Assembly (NCBI RefSeq): GCF_005047635.1
Contig: NZ_SUKC01000006.1
Span: forward strand, 62,001 to 126,000
DNA length: 64,000 bases
Source of the DNA: Arthrobacter sp. CAU 1506
Lineage (GTDB): Bacteria; Actinomycetota; Actinomycetes; Actinomycetales; Micrococcaceae
Reading direction: 5' to 3'
Shown: piece after piece, positions 36,187-45,518 of the stretch
Position numbering within the stretch: the first letter of the stretch is position 1
How the letters are laid out: each line of letters begins with the position of its first letter
Position numbers and translations under genes: made by a program
The notes under the pieces: generated by a model
What the model saw: only the letters and a program-made list of their open reading frames with translations
Databases searched by the model: none
What the model was told of the DNA's origin: nothing

Positions 36187-37506
36187 GTGAAGGTACTTGT
36201 GATCGGCCCCGGTGGCCGCGAGCACGCAATAATCCGTTCCCTGTTGGCCGATCCGTTTGTGACCGAAGTCCACGCCGCCCCGGGCAACGCCGGCATCGCG
36301 CAGATCGTCCCCACCCACCCGGTGGACGCCAGCGACCCGGCAGCGGTCACCGCGCTGGCCCAGCGGCTGGAATCTGACCTGGTGGTGGTGGGCCCGGAGG
36401 CACCGCTGGCCGCCGGAGTGGCGGACCCGCTGCGCGCGGCCGGGATCCCGGTGTTCGGTCCCAGCAAGGAAGCCGCCCGGCTGGAGGGCTCCAAGGCCTT
36501 TGCCAAGCAGGTCATGGCCGCGGCGAACGTGCCCACCGCGATGGCGCATGTGGCCACCAACGCCCAGGAAGCGGCCGAGGCGCTCGATGCGTTCGGCGCG
36601 CCGTACGTGGTCAAGGACGACGGACTGGCTGCCGGCAAGGGCGTGGTGGTGACCGGGGACCGGGACGCCGCGCTGGCCCACGCCCAGGCGTGCTTCGACG
36701 CCGGCGGCTCCGTGGTGATCGAGGAATTCCTGGACGGCCCGGAAGTCTCCTTGTTTGTGATTTCCGACGGCGAACGCGCCATTCCGCTGGTGCCCGCGCA
36801 GGACTTCAAGCGGATTTTCGACGGAGACGAAGGCCCGAACACCGGCGGCATGGGCGCCTACACTCCGCTGTCCTGGCTGCCGCCCGGATTCGTCGATGAG
36901 GTCATGGACCGCGTGGCGCTGCCGACGATCCGCGAGATGGCCAACCGCGGCACACCGTTCGTCGGCGTGTTGTTCTGCGGCCTGGCTGTCACCCGGCGTG
37001 GCGTGCGCGTGATCGAGTTCAACGCCCGCTTCGGCGACCCGGAAACCCAAGCCGTGCTGGCCCGGCTGCGCACGCCGCTGGGCGGACTGCTGCTGGCCGC
37101 GGCCAAGGGGGAATTGGACGACGCCGAACAGTTGGTGTGGTCCAAACGGTCCGCGGTGGCGGTGGTGCTGGCCTCGGAGAATTACCCGGGAACGCCGCGC
37201 ACCGGCGACCGGATCCGCGGGCTGAAGAAGGCCAACGCCCTGGAGGACGTGCATGTGATCCACGCCGGAACGGCGCTGGACGAGAACGGCAAGGTGACCA
37301 GCGCCGGCGGGCGGGTGCTCGCCGTCGTCGCTTTGGGCGAAGATCTGGTGGAAGCCCGCGAACGGGCGTACGAAGGCATCGGCGCCATCGGGCTCGAGGG
37401 GTCGCAGTTCCGCAGCGACATCGCCCTGCTGGCCGCCCAGGACGCCATCACCGTGCCGGTGCCGGCGACGCACGCCCTGCCCCAGGCCGAAGCACAGAGA
37501 GACTGA
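36187..37506 (+). CDS. purD: Phosphoribosylamine-glycine ligase (GAR synthetase)
   Basis: A 439-residue ATP-grasp enzyme making GAR from phosphoribosylamine and glycine. The N-terminal VLVIGPGGREHAII (residues 3-16), the ATP-grasp block PYVVKDDGLAAGKGVVVT (about 139-156), the acidic GGMGAYTP (220-227) and the metal-site EFNARFGDPE (278-287) are all in place. The start is GTG 36187. purC begins 8 bases after its stop, so the two form an operon, separate from purF-purM on the other strand. Confidence 0.96.
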   Translation: MKVLVIGPGGREHAIIRSLLADPFVTEVHAAPGNAGIAQIVPTHPVDASDPAAVTALAQRLESDLVVVGPEAPLAAGVADPLRAAGIPVFGPSKEAARLEGSKAFAKQVMAAANVPTAMAHVATNAQEAAEALDAFGAPYVVKDDGLAAGKGVVVTGDRDAALAHAQACFDAGGSVVIEEFLDGPEVSLFVISDGERAIPLVPAQDFKRIFDGDEGPNTGGMGAYTPLSWLPPGFVDEVMDRVALPTIREMANRGTPFVGVLFCGLAVTRRGVRVIEFNARFGDPETQAVLARLRTPLGGLLLAAAKGELDDAEQLVWSKRSAVAVVLASENYPGTPRTGDRIRGLKKANALEDVHVIHAGTALDENGKVTSAGGRVLAVVALGEDLVEARERAYEGIGAIGLEGSQFRSDIALLAAQDAITVPVPATHALPQAEAQRD

Positions 37507-37514
37507 GGATCGCC

Positions 37515-38471
37515 ATGGCATTCGCCCCCGACGTGCTGGAACTGCCCGGCTGGAAGCATGTCTACTCCGGGAAGGTCCGCGACCTGTACGTCCCGGCCGT
37601 GTCCCAGCAGGTGGAGACCTCCAGCGAGGACATTGCCGCCGAAGGCCTGCTGGACCAGCGCAACGACACCGTCCTGGTGGTGGCAAGCGACCGGATCAGC
37701 GCCTTCGACCACGTGCTGTCCAGCGAGATTCCGGACAAGGGCCGGGTCCTCACGCAGCTGAGCCTCTGGTGGTTCGAACAGCTCTCGGCGGGCGACAGCC
37801 CGGTGGCCCACCATGTGGTGTCCACGGATGTGCCCGAAGCCGTGGCCGGGCGCGCGATGATCTGCAAGAAACTGGACATGTTCCCGGTGGAATGCATTGC
37901 CCGTGGCTACCTGACCGGCTCCGGTCTTGAGGAATACCGGCAGAGCCAGACCGTGTGCGAGCTTCCACTGCCCGCGGGCCTGGTGGATGGCTCGCGGCTG
38001 GAGCCTGCCATCTTCACCCCGTCGGCCAAAGCCGAGGTGGGTGAGCACGACGAGAACATCACTTACGACGCGGTGGTCCAGACCGTGGGGGCGGAGACCG
38101 CCGGCCGGCTGCGTGAGCTGACCCTGAAGATCTACACCCGCGCCGAGGAGATTGCGCGCGGACGCGGAATCATTCTGGCGGACACCAAGGTGGAGTTCGG
38201 GATCGATCCGACGACGGGGGACATCACGCTGGGCGACGAGGTGCTGACCCCTGACTCCTCCCGGTTCTGGGATGCGGAAACGTACGAACCCGGCAAGGCG
38301 CAGCCATCCTTCGACAAGCAGTTCGTGCGCGACTGGCTGACTTCGCCGGCCTCCGGCTGGGACCGGAAGTCGGACACCCCGCCGCCGGCGCTGCCCGAGG
38401 AGATCGTGCAGAAGACCCGGGCCCGCTACGTGGAAGCCTACGAGCGGCTCACTGGCCGGACGTTCGCCTGA
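37515..38471 (+). CDS. purC: Phosphoribosylaminoimidazole-succinocarboxamide synthase
   Basis: A 318-residue SAICAR synthetase joining CAIR and aspartate with ATP. Signature blocks are VYSGKVRDLY (residues 16-25), SDRISAFDHVL (about 58-68), KKLDMFPVECIARGYLTGSG (117-136) and LADTKVEFG (219-227). The start is ATG 37515 behind GAGGA; it is co-transcribed with purD. Its last 23 bases overlap the convergent membrane-protein gene. Confidence 0.96.
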   Translation: MAFAPDVLELPGWKHVYSGKVRDLYVPAVSQQVETSSEDIAAEGLLDQRNDTVLVVASDRISAFDHVLSSEIPDKGRVLTQLSLWWFEQLSAGDSPVAHHVVSTDVPEAVAGRAMICKKLDMFPVECIARGYLTGSGLEEYRQSQTVCELPLPAGLVDGSRLEPAIFTPSAKAEVGEHDENITYDAVVQTVGAETAGRLRELTLKIYTRAEEIARGRGIILADTKVEFGIDPTTGDITLGDEVLTPDSSRFWDAETYEPGKAQPSFDKQFVRDWLTSPASGWDRKSDTPPPALPEEIVQKTRARYVEAYERLTGRTFA

Positions 38472-39075
38472 CCGGAAGGAAAGTCCGGCCGGTTGGCGGG
38501 CCGGCTTCCGGGTAGCGGCCGGCAGCCCGTTCGGCCTCCGTGAGGCGGGCAGCAGCTTCGGCGACGGCCGTGGGGTAGGCGCTGGCACCGCCGTCGTCAT
38601 CAGGACCGAGGGAGCGCAGCGCGTCCGCGTGTTTCATGGCCCGGAGCATGGCCGCAGTGTGTGGCCGTGATACGTCCGACATGTCCGGGTAATCGATGGC
38701 CAAGGCCGGATCCAGTTCATACGCCAGCCAGCGGACGCGGATGGCATCGTGGCGGGCAGCGGCCTCATGCCAGCCGCGGGTGTCCTGGTAGCGGACGGCA
38801 GCGGCCGCCCTGCGGGTAATCCGCCAGACGGCGGGGGCCGCGCAGCCGGCGGCCAGCAGCAGCCAGAGCGGCACGGCCGCCGGGAAGAGCACCGCGGCGG
38901 CGAGCACCACGGTCAAGGCGCAGCAGAGCCCGGAAAAGCAGTACCAGAATGCCGTGTCCGCGTCAGGGGAGCGGCGCAGGCCGCGTTCGACCGTGTACGA
39001 GGTCACCGAAACCACAGCCGCCAGCACCACGGTGGCCACGGCCAGCTGCGCGAACTCTGCGAGGAACATCTGCAC
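38449..39075 (-). CDS. Membrane protein of unknown function next to purC
   Basis: A 208-residue protein that I do not recognise. There are two or three N-terminal hydrophobic helices (about 7-28, 42-62 and 66-82). A soluble helical part follows, with WHEAAARHDAIRVRWLAYELDPALAIDYPDMSDVSRPHTAAMLRAMKHAD as its most ordered-looking stretch (about 102-150). The tail is basic and Pro-rich. A second Met two residues in (39069) is an alternative start. It is convergent with, and overlaps, purC by 23 bases. Confidence 0.7.
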   Translation of the reverse strand: MQMFLAEFAQLAVATVVLAAVVSVTSYTVERGLRRSPDADTAFWYCFSGLCCALTVVLAAAVLFPAAVPLWLLLAAGCAAPAVWRITRRAAAAVRYQDTRGWHEAAARHDAIRVRWLAYELDPALAIDYPDMSDVSRPHTAAMLRAMKHADALRSLGPDDDGGASAYPTAVAEAAARLTEAERAAGRYPEAGPPTGRTFLPVRRTSGQ

Positions 39076-39301
39076 CCCTGGGGGACGGAGTTACCTCTAT
39101 TCCAGTACGGGCGCGGCCTCCAGTCAATGGCGAGGGCTGCCGGGTGCCCCGTTCAAAACGGCAGGTCGAGGGAGGCTAGAGCCTTCGCTCCCAGGTATCG
39201 GACTAACGGCCCATGTCTTGCGGGGCTGGCAGCGCCCTGACCTGCGGTTTCTTTCGGTGCCCTCCCCTAAACATGGGAGCGAACGGCCCAGTGCCCGTGG
39301 A

Positions 39302-40459
39302 TCAGCCCTCGGTGCGGCCGATCACGTCATCCAACTGCCGGTGCATCAGTGACTGCGGCATCGTGCTGATCAACGACCGCTGGAGTTTCTGCTTCCACGG
39401 CTTCTGCTGGCGGGCCATCGCCGCCATCTTGCGCGATTTGCCGACGACCTTGGCGGTATGCGGAGCACGCACCCGTTCGTAGCTGCGCAGGGCCGTGGTG
39501 ATGTTCCAATCGGCGGCCAGCGCATCGGCCAGCGCGACGGCGTCCTCGAGCGCCTGGCCCGCGCCCTGGCCGAGGAACGGCAACATGGGATGCGCGGCGT
39601 CGCCCACCAAGGTGGCATGGCTGCCGGACCAGGCCCGGACCGGCTTCCGATCGAAGAGCTCGTGGGCCATGATGTCCTGGCTCTTGGTGGCGAGGATGAC
39701 AGCCCGGACGGCCGGGTGCCAGTGTTCGAAGCGCTGCAGGGCCAGCGTGCGCCAGAGGACGTCCCCGTTCTGCGCCAACGCTGCGTTCGGCATGGTGGCA
39801 TACCAGTAGATCTGCCCGCCGGGCAGCGGCACCATGCCGAAGACCTCTCCGTTGCCCCACGATTCGCCCCACGGGAGCCAGTCCGGATCAAGGTCGCCGA
39901 TGGGGCAGACCGCACGCATCGCGGTGATCCCGGAGGAGCGCGGCGCTCCGTCGCCCACCAGATCGTGGCGGACCAGCGAGCGCAGGCCGTCGGCGCCGAT
40001 CACCAGGTCGGCGTGCATGCTGCCGCCATTGTTCAGCGTGACCGTTCCGCCATGCGCATCGCGGCGGAACTTTACGGCCTGCAGGCCCAGATGAACGGTG
40101 TTCACATACAGCGAGTCGTTCAGCAGCGTAGTGAGGTCCGAGCGGTGGATCGCCCGCAGCGGGTGGCCGTACCGGTGGCGCAGGTCATCGCTGCTGAAGC
40201 TGGCCAGCACGTTGCCGAACTGGTCATGGGAGCTGCCGCCGACCGGAAGCGAGGCATCTTGGAAGGCGGCGAGCAGGCCGAGGCGGTCCAGGGCGCGCGT
40301 TCCGTTGGCCCAGATGGTGAGTCCGGTGCCCATCGGCTGAAGCGTTCCGGAGCGTTCGACCACATGGACTTTCCAGCCGGTTCGCTGCAAAGCCCGCGCA
40401 GTGGCGAGCCCGGCGATTCCGGCCCCTACGATGAGCGCCGAGCGCTGCTGTGAAGCCAT
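39302..40459 (-). CDS. FAD-dependent monooxygenase (aromatic hydroxylase family)
   Basis: A 385-residue class A flavin monooxygenase. The dinucleotide fold ALIVGAGIAGLATARAL (residues 8-24), the DG motif VIGADGLRSLVR (about 154-165) and the FAD-ribityl motif LVGDAAHPMLPFLGQGAGQALEDAV (about 286-310) are in the expected order. Typical substrates are aromatic acids or small natural products such as salicylate or zeaxanthin-like lipids; no pathway genes lie nearby to choose among them. It is upstream of the tRNA-Pro gene but on the same strand with its own terminator region between. Confidence 0.87.
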   Translation of the reverse strand: MASQQRSALIVGAGIAGLATARALQRTGWKVHVVERSGTLQPMGTGLTIWANGTRALDRLGLLAAFQDASLPVGGSSHDQFGNVLASFSSDDLRHRYGHPLRAIHRSDLTTLLNDSLYVNTVHLGLQAVKFRRDAHGGTVTLNNGGSMHADLVIGADGLRSLVRHDLVGDGAPRSSGITAMRAVCPIGDLDPDWLPWGESWGNGEVFGMVPLPGGQIYWYATMPNAALAQNGDVLWRTLALQRFEHWHPAVRAVILATKSQDIMAHELFDRKPVRAWSGSHATLVGDAAHPMLPFLGQGAGQALEDAVALADALAADWNITTALRSYERVRAPHTAKVVGKSRKMAAMARQQKPWKQKLQRSLISTMPQSLMHRQLDDVIGRTEG

Positions 40460-40534
40460 GGGTCCATACTTCCCGCTTTAGGGGCGGCTTCACAACTTCC
40501 CGGCGGTACAAACTCGGCGCGGGAGCGGAAAAGC

Positions 40535-40572
40535 AAGAACTCCCGCTGCTCGGATGAGCAGCGGGAGTTCTT
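40535..40572 (-). terminator. Intrinsic terminator of tRNA-Pro
   Basis: A perfect 17-base-pair stem (40535-40551 with 40556-40572) with a GGAT loop, followed on the minus strand by a T-rich stretch. It lies 5 bases after the encoded CCA of the tRNA and is the most convincing terminator in the window. Confidence 0.9.
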
Positions 40573-40577
40573 CTCTA

Positions 40578-40654
<77 letters not shown>

Positions 40655-40757
40655 ATACCGGTGCCCCGCCGTCGTCTTGATGACCGCGAAAGCAACTGTT
40701 CAAGGATAGCGGAGACAGGTCCGAAACGAGAAATCGGCGTCCGGCTGCCTGCCCGGA

Positions 40758-42566
40758 TCAGATCAGCGAATCCTTCCACGCGGCGTGCAGCTGTGCGAAG
40801 CGGCCGCTGCCGGCGATCAGCTCCGCCGGGGACCCGTCCTCCACCACCTGGCCGTCATGGACCACCAGCACGCGGTCGGCAATCTCCACCGTGGACAGCC
40901 GGTGCGCGATGATCAGCGCGGTGCGGTTGCCGAGCAACGTCTGCAGGCCTTCCTGGACCTGGCGCTCGCTCGGAACGTCCAGCGATGCGGTGGCCTCATC
41001 AAGGATCAACACGGCGGGATCCGCCAGGAAGGCCCTGGCGAAGGAGACCAGTTGCCGCTGCCCGGCCGAGACGCGGCCGCCGCGCTTGTTGACGTCGGTG
41101 TCATAGCCTTCCGGCAGGGACAGGATGAACTCGTGTGCGCCGACCGCCCGGGCGGCATCTTCGATTTGCCTGCGGCTGGCCTCCGGGTTGCCCAGGGCGA
41201 TGTTCTCCGCGACGCTGCCGCTGAACAGGAACGCCTCCTGCGTGACCATCACGACGGCGCGGCGCAGGTCCTCATTGGACAGCTGCCGCAGCTCGACCCC
41301 GTCCAGGGTGAGCGATCCCGAGGTCAGGTCATAGAAGCGGGCGATCAGTTTGGCGACCGTGGACTTGCCGGCTCCGGTCTGCCCGACGACGGCGACGGTC
41401 TGGCCGGCGGGGATATCCAGATTCAGGTGCGGCAGCACCACCCGTCCGTCGCCGTAACCGAAAACCGCGTTGCGGAATTGGATGGCGCCCCGGGCGTTCC
41501 CGAGCGGGACAGGGCTGGCCGGGGGAACCACCGTGGGTTCTTCCTCCAGCAGCCCGGAGACCTTTTCCAGCGCCGACGACGCGGACTGGAACGAGCTGTA
41601 GAACATGGCGATCTGCTCGGTGGGGCGGAAAACCTGTTTGGTAGCCAGCAGCACCGCCACCAGCGTGCCGATGGCAAGGTCGCCGTCCAGCACGCGGAAG
41701 CCGCCGATCAGCAGCACCGCAGCGACCGTGAGATTCCCGATGCCGTTCAACGCAGGCTGGAGCACGCCGAAATACCTGATGTTCCGAAGCGTGGCGCGGC
41801 GGTAGTCGCCGGCCAGTTCATCGAACCGGGCGGCGTTGTCCCGCTCGCGGCGGAAGGCCTTGACCGCGCGGATGCCGGTCATCGTCTCCACGAAGTGCAC
41901 GATCAGCCGGGCCGAGACCACGCGGGACGCACGGTTGGCCAGCTCCGAACCCTTCTGGTACCACCGGGTGACGAAGGCGATGGGGATGGCGGCGACCAGG
42001 ATGATCAATCCGCTCTTCCAGTCCAGTCCCACGATGCTGATGGCGGTGAAGACCATGAACATCACGCCGGAGGTCAGCTGGGTGACGCCGTTGTCCAGCA
42101 GCTCCCGCAGTGCCTCCAGGTCCGAGGTCTGCCGGGAGATGATCCGGCCGGACGTGTAGGTTTCGTGGAACTCCAAGCTCAACCGCTGGGTGTGCCGGAA
42201 TACCCGGACGCGCAGGGCCAGCAGCATGGCCTGGCTGAGCCGGGCGGTCACGTAGGTGTAGGCGGCCAACAGCGAGCCACCGGCAATGGCGATGGCCGCG
42301 TAGGCTGCGCCGACCAGTACCAGCGGGGCAGCATCCCCGCCGGTCAGGGCGGGCAGGGCATTGTTGATGCCGAAGGCCACCAGCACGGGCCCGGCGGCGC
42401 GGGCGGCATTGCTGACCACCACCAGCACCACCGACAGTGCGAACAGCCACTTGTGCGGGGAGACCAGTTCGCCCAACAGACGCAGCGAGCGCCGGCGGAC
42501 GGCTTTGCGGTCGGCCTTGTCCAGGTTGATGTTGTCTTCGCCGGCGACCCCGGTCATGGAACTCAT
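40758..42566 (-). CDS. ABC exporter half-transporter B (ATPase + membrane domain)
   Basis: A 602-residue protein with a six-helix ABC exporter domain (about 30-320) fused to a nucleotide-binding domain. Walker A is GQTGAGKST, Walker B is [12 protein letters not shown] with the catalytic Glu present, and the switch His is in [10 protein letters not shown]. The signature motif is degenerate, VSAGQRQ instead of LSGGQ. It follows the partner gene by 9 bases and pairs with it. Together they form one good ATP site (this Walker B with the partner's LSGGQ) and one degenerate site, the usual heterodimeric drug/lipid exporter design. Confidence 0.93.
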   Translation of the reverse strand: MSSMTGVAGEDNINLDKADRKAVRRRSLRLLGELVSPHKWLFALSVVLVVVSNAARAAGPVLVAFGINNALPALTGGDAAPLVLVGAAYAAIAIAGGSLLAAYTYVTARLSQAMLLALRVRVFRHTQRLSLEFHETYTSGRIISRQTSDLEALRELLDNGVTQLTSGVMFMVFTAISIVGLDWKSGLIILVAAIPIAFVTRWYQKGSELANRASRVVSARLIVHFVETMTGIRAVKAFRRERDNAARFDELAGDYRRATLRNIRYFGVLQPALNGIGNLTVAAVLLIGGFRVLDGDLAIGTLVAVLLATKQVFRPTEQIAMFYSSFQSASSALEKVSGLLEEEPTVVPPASPVPLGNARGAIQFRNAVFGYGDGRVVLPHLNLDIPAGQTVAVVGQTGAGKSTVAKLIARFYDLTSGSLTLDGVELRQLSNEDLRRAVVMVTQEAFLFSGSVAENIALGNPEASRRQIEDAARAVGAHEFILSLPEGYDTDVNKRGGRVSAGQRQLVSFARAFLADPAVLILDEATASLDVPSERQVQEGLQTLLGNRTALIIAHRLSTVEIADRVLVVHDGQVVEDGSPAELIAGSGRFAQLHAAWKDSLI

Positions 42567-42575
42567 CGGGATTCC

Positions 42576-44366
42576 TTACGCGTCCAGGACGTCTTCGACG
42601 GAGGGTTCGGCGGCCACAGCCAGCGAAGCGATCACGTAGCGGTAGTGTTCGTTGGTCCGCAGCAGCTCGGAGTGGCTGCCGACGGCGGCTATGCGGCCGT
42701 CCTGCAGCAAGGCCACGCGGTCCGCCAGCGCCACGGTTGAAGGCCGGTGGGCCACAATCAGGGTGGTTGTGCCCTGCAGTTCTTGGCGCAGTCGCTGCGT
42801 CACCGCCTCTTCGGTCCGCACATCGAGGGCGGACAGCGGGTCGTCCAGGACCAGCACCGCCGGCCGGGCCGCGATGGCCCGGGCCAGTGCGATCCGCTGC
42901 CGCTGCCCGCCGGACAGGCTCAGGCCTTCCTCGCCGATCTTTGTCTCCACGCCGTGCGGCAGATCGTAGGCGAACTCGGCCTGCGCCACCTCCAGAGCGC
43001 GGGCCAGTACACCCTCAGGGTTGTCGTCGCCGGGCCGGGCACCCAGCAGCACGTTCTCCCGGACCGACGTGGAGAACAGCGTGGAGTCTTCGAAGGCCAC
43101 CGACACGTGGCTGCGCAGGTCGGTGAGCGGGAAGCGGCGGATGTCCGTCCCGTCCAGCAGCACGGCCCCGGCGGAAACGTCGTACAGCCGGGGGACCAGT
43201 TGCAGCAGCGTGCTTTTGCCGGAGCCGGTCACGCCCACCAGCGCCATGGTTTCGCCGGGGCGCACGTGCAGGTTCACGCCGTCCAGTACCGGCGACGTGC
43301 CCGGAGCGGCGTCCGGATACCGAAAGACCACGCCGTCCAGGCGCAGGTCTCCGCGGACCGTGCCCGACGGCTGCGGGTCTTCCGGATCCGTGATGGTGTT
43401 TTCCGTATCCATCACATCGAAATGCCGGTCCAGCGCAGTCTTGGCCGTCAGCGTCATGCCCATCAGGGACCCGATGGCTTCCACCGGCCCGGCCACCACC
43501 GCAGCGGTGGCAAAGAAGGCAACCAACTCGCCCACGCTCATGTGTCCGCCGGCTACTTGAATGATGCCGATGACCAGGGCGGCGCCCAGCACCAGGTCCG
43601 GCAGCGAAACAACCGTGGCCAGGAACTTGGACAGCGTGCGGGCCTTGGCCAGTTCGGTTTGGCGCAGTTCTTCCGCCTGCCCGTGGAAATTGTCCAGCGC
43701 GTATTTGCCCCGGCCGAAGGCCTTGAGCACGCGGATGCCGTGCACCGATTCCTCCACGGTGGTAGCCAGGTCACCGGCCTGGTCCTGGCTGAGCCGCGAG
43801 GAGGCACCAAATGAGGTGCGGAAGCGGAACCCTTGCCAGACCAGCGGTACGGCGGCAACCAGGAAGATGAGCCCCAGCAGTTGGTTCAGCGCGAACATCA
43901 ACGCCAGACCCACGGCTACCGTCACGAAGGAGACCACCAGCATCATCGATCCGAACGCCAGCCAGCGGCGGATCAGGCCGAGATCGGCCATGGCCCGGGA
44001 CAGCAGTTGGCCCGACCCCCACCGGTCGTGGAAGGCGGCCGGCAGGTGCTGCACATGCTTGTAGAGACGGGTGCGCATGCCCATCTCCACATCCGTGGCC
44101 GGCGCGATGGCGAAAACCCGTCGCAGGTATACCAAGCCCGCTTCGGCCAATCCCAGCGCGGCAATGACGACGGCGGGGCCCCAGACTTCGGAGGGACTGC
44201 CACCGGTGTGGATGGTGTCAACGAGACCGCGGAGCACCTGCGGGATGGCCAATGCCACGAGGCTGGCACCGAGGGCGCTCAAGAATCCCAGCATTAGGCG
44301 GGGAAGGATGGGCCGGACATAGTCCTTGAGCCTGGCGATGGAGCGCCAGAGGGATAGCTCAGTCAT
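42576..44366 (-). CDS. ABC exporter half-transporter A (ATPase + membrane domain)
   Basis: A 596-residue ABC exporter subunit. The membrane domain covers about 15-315 and the ATPase domain about 340-580. Walker A is GVTGSGKST, the signature is the full LSGGQRQR, and the switch His is in LIVAHRPSTVA. In Walker B the catalytic Glu is replaced by Asp (VLVLDDPLSALD), so this subunit's own Walker site is probably inactive. It is the promoter-proximal gene of the pair, 9 bases before its partner. Substrate unknown. Confidence 0.93.
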   Translation of the reverse strand: MTELSLWRSIARLKDYVRPILPRLMLGFLSALGASLVALAIPQVLRGLVDTIHTGGSPSEVWGPAVVIAALGLAEAGLVYLRRVFAIAPATDVEMGMRTRLYKHVQHLPAAFHDRWGSGQLLSRAMADLGLIRRWLAFGSMMLVVSFVTVAVGLALMFALNQLLGLIFLVAAVPLVWQGFRFRTSFGASSRLSQDQAGDLATTVEESVHGIRVLKAFGRGKYALDNFHGQAEELRQTELAKARTLSKFLATVVSLPDLVLGAALVIGIIQVAGGHMSVGELVAFFATAAVVAGPVEAIGSLMGMTLTAKTALDRHFDVMDTENTITDPEDPQPSGTVRGDLRLDGVVFRYPDAAPGTSPVLDGVNLHVRPGETMALVGVTGSGKSTLLQLVPRLYDVSAGAVLLDGTDIRRFPLTDLRSHVSVAFEDSTLFSTSVRENVLLGARPGDDNPEGVLARALEVAQAEFAYDLPHGVETKIGEEGLSLSGGQRQRIALARAIAARPAVLVLDDPLSALDVRTEEAVTQRLRQELQGTTTLIVAHRPSTVALADRVALLQDGRIAAVGSHSELLRTNEHYRYVIASLAVAAEPSVEDVLDA

Positions 44367-44534
44367 TTCGTCGATTCATCGCCAGGGGTTTCGTCACGCG
44401 GCGTGCTTGATCTACCGCGTCAACCATCCTAGCGAGCGGTGCGAGGGCGCGGTCACCTTGAATGGGTCACGGGATCGCACATTCCGTGTGCCGTGATTGC
44501 TAGTCTTGCCGAAACCGTTCAGCAGGGGGAGTGC

Positions 44535-45179
44535 ATGGATCTGGCCGAAGCTTTCAGCAGCCTGGAGACGGCTGCCTTCTGGGTGCTTTTCCCGCTGTTG
44601 AGGATGCTGGCGGTGCTGCTGCTGGCACTGCGGAAACGGGCAGGCTGGCTGGTGCTGCTGATCGAACCTGTCCTGTCCATGGTCCTGATGGTGGCGGGCG
44701 GTGGATTCAGTTTCGGGGTCCTGCTGCTGCCTGCCATCGTCGCTTACGGCTGGTGGCGGTGGCGCAAACGGGCGGCGGACGGGCGGCCGCCGGTGCATGC
44801 CGTCACACGCCGGGACGGCGTTGCGGCGGCAGTGTTTGTGGCGCTGGTTCTGGTGTTCTACGGCATCGAGGTTGTGCCGATGATGGTCGTGCACATGACG
44901 GACGTTGCGGCAATCGTGCACACGCTGCTGGTCAACGCGCTCACCATGCTGTTGTACTTCGGTCTGGCGCGCGGGGTGGTTGAGGCGTGGTGGCTCGGAA
45001 TCGCCCTGGCGCTCATGGGGCTGGGCAATGTGGTCGTGGGCCGGGGCTCGATGGGCTTTGACAACCCCGTCTGGCTGCTGGAGGGGTTGGCTCTCACGGG
45101 GCTGAACGCGCTGCTGCACTTCTACGGCTGGGCCAAGTGGCGGGCCGCCAGCAAGGAGACGGCTGTCGCCGCCGAATAA
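44535..45179 (+). CDS. PnuC-like membrane protein (possible vitamin B3-precursor transporter)
   Basis: A 214-residue protein with about six or seven membrane helices. The motif AYGWWRWRKR (about 73-82) after the third helix and the C-terminal ALLHFYGWAKWR resemble the Trp-containing motifs of PnuC transporters for nicotinamide riboside. The length fits that family. The likeness is by eye and moderate; another small membrane family is possible. ATG 44535 is chosen because AGGGGGAG lies 3 bases upstream, while earlier in-frame residues look non-coding. No nad genes or clear regulatory site adjoin it. Confidence 0.55.
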   Translation: MDLAEAFSSLETAAFWVLFPLLRMLAVLLLALRKRAGWLVLLIEPVLSMVLMVAGGGFSFGVLLLPAIVAYGWWRWRKRAADGRPPVHAVTRRDGVAAAVFVALVLVFYGIEVVPMMVVHMTDVAAIVHTLLVNALTMLLYFGLARGVVEAWWLGIALALMGLGNVVVGRGSMGFDNPVWLLEGLALTGLNALLHFYGWAKWRAASKETAVAAE

Positions 45180-45216
45180 ACCGGGGTGCGTAAGGCGCAC
45201 GGTTCCTCCGTCTGGC

Positions 45217-45440
45217 GCTAGTCGCTTGCCGTTTGCTGTTTGAGCGCGCCTGACGCCGCCTGCTGCCCTGCCATCTGCGCGCGCGACGCTGCCTACCGCA
45301 AGCTCCCAATCGCCTGCCCCCGCCGCTTGCCACCAGGCTCTCCATCGCCTGCCGCTAGCCCTTTGCCGTTTGGGCGTGCCTGCGGCCACCTGCTGCCGCC
45401 GCCTACCGCCCGCTCCCCATCGCCTTCCGCTTGTCTTCTA
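45217..45440 (+). repeat. Imperfect direct repeat between the PnuC-like and DUF222-HNH genes
   Basis: Two related blocks, about 45217-45349 and 45350-45440. Both run through CGCTAG, then TTGCCGTTTG, then GCCTGC and CACCTGCTGCC-like text, then GCCTACCGC and CTCCC-ATCGCC in the same order. The second copy is shortened. Probably degenerate duplication; it is not a CRISPR because units are not identical or regularly spaced. Confidence 0.55.
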
Positions 45441-45489
45441 CGCTGTGGGATCTCACTATCCCTACACATTGGGCTGTTTTGATGGCGGG

Positions 45490-45505
45490 TCGAAAGTGTG
45501 TACGA
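45490..45505 (+). promoter_or_regulatory. SOS (LexA) box upstream of the DUF222-HNH gene
   Basis: TCGAAAGTGTGTACGA matches the actinobacterial LexA consensus TCGAAC-N4-GTTCGA at 10 of 12 fixed positions. It ends one base before the -10 hexamer of the gene, an ideal position for repression. DUF222/13E12 genes in mycobacteria are known LexA targets, which supports the call. Confidence 0.72.
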
Positions 45506-45506
45506 A

Positions 45507-45512
45507 TAAAAT
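45507..45512 (+). promoter_or_regulatory. -10 (TAAAAT) for a leaderless DUF222-HNH mRNA
   Basis: TAAAAT, 6 bases, ATG at 45519, with no ribosome-binding site. This is one of the best -10 hexamers in the window. Confidence 0.5.
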
Positions 45513-45518
45513 TGTGGT

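Larger units (their letters stand above)
45180..45518 (+). other. Non-coding spacer with imperfect repeats and an SOS box
   Basis: A 339-base stretch without a credible gene. It holds two imperfect copies of a GC-rich block, an SOS-type operator and a -10 box for the following gene. The composition is pyrimidine-rich (long runs of CGCCTGC and TGCCG), unlike the flanking coding sequence. Confidence 0.6.

Noticed and set aside
40785-42740. A 651-codon frame antisense to the ABC exporter gene
   Set aside because: Fully explained by the exporter subunit on the other strand; translation is Gln/Arg/Gly-rich and has no membrane or enzyme motif.
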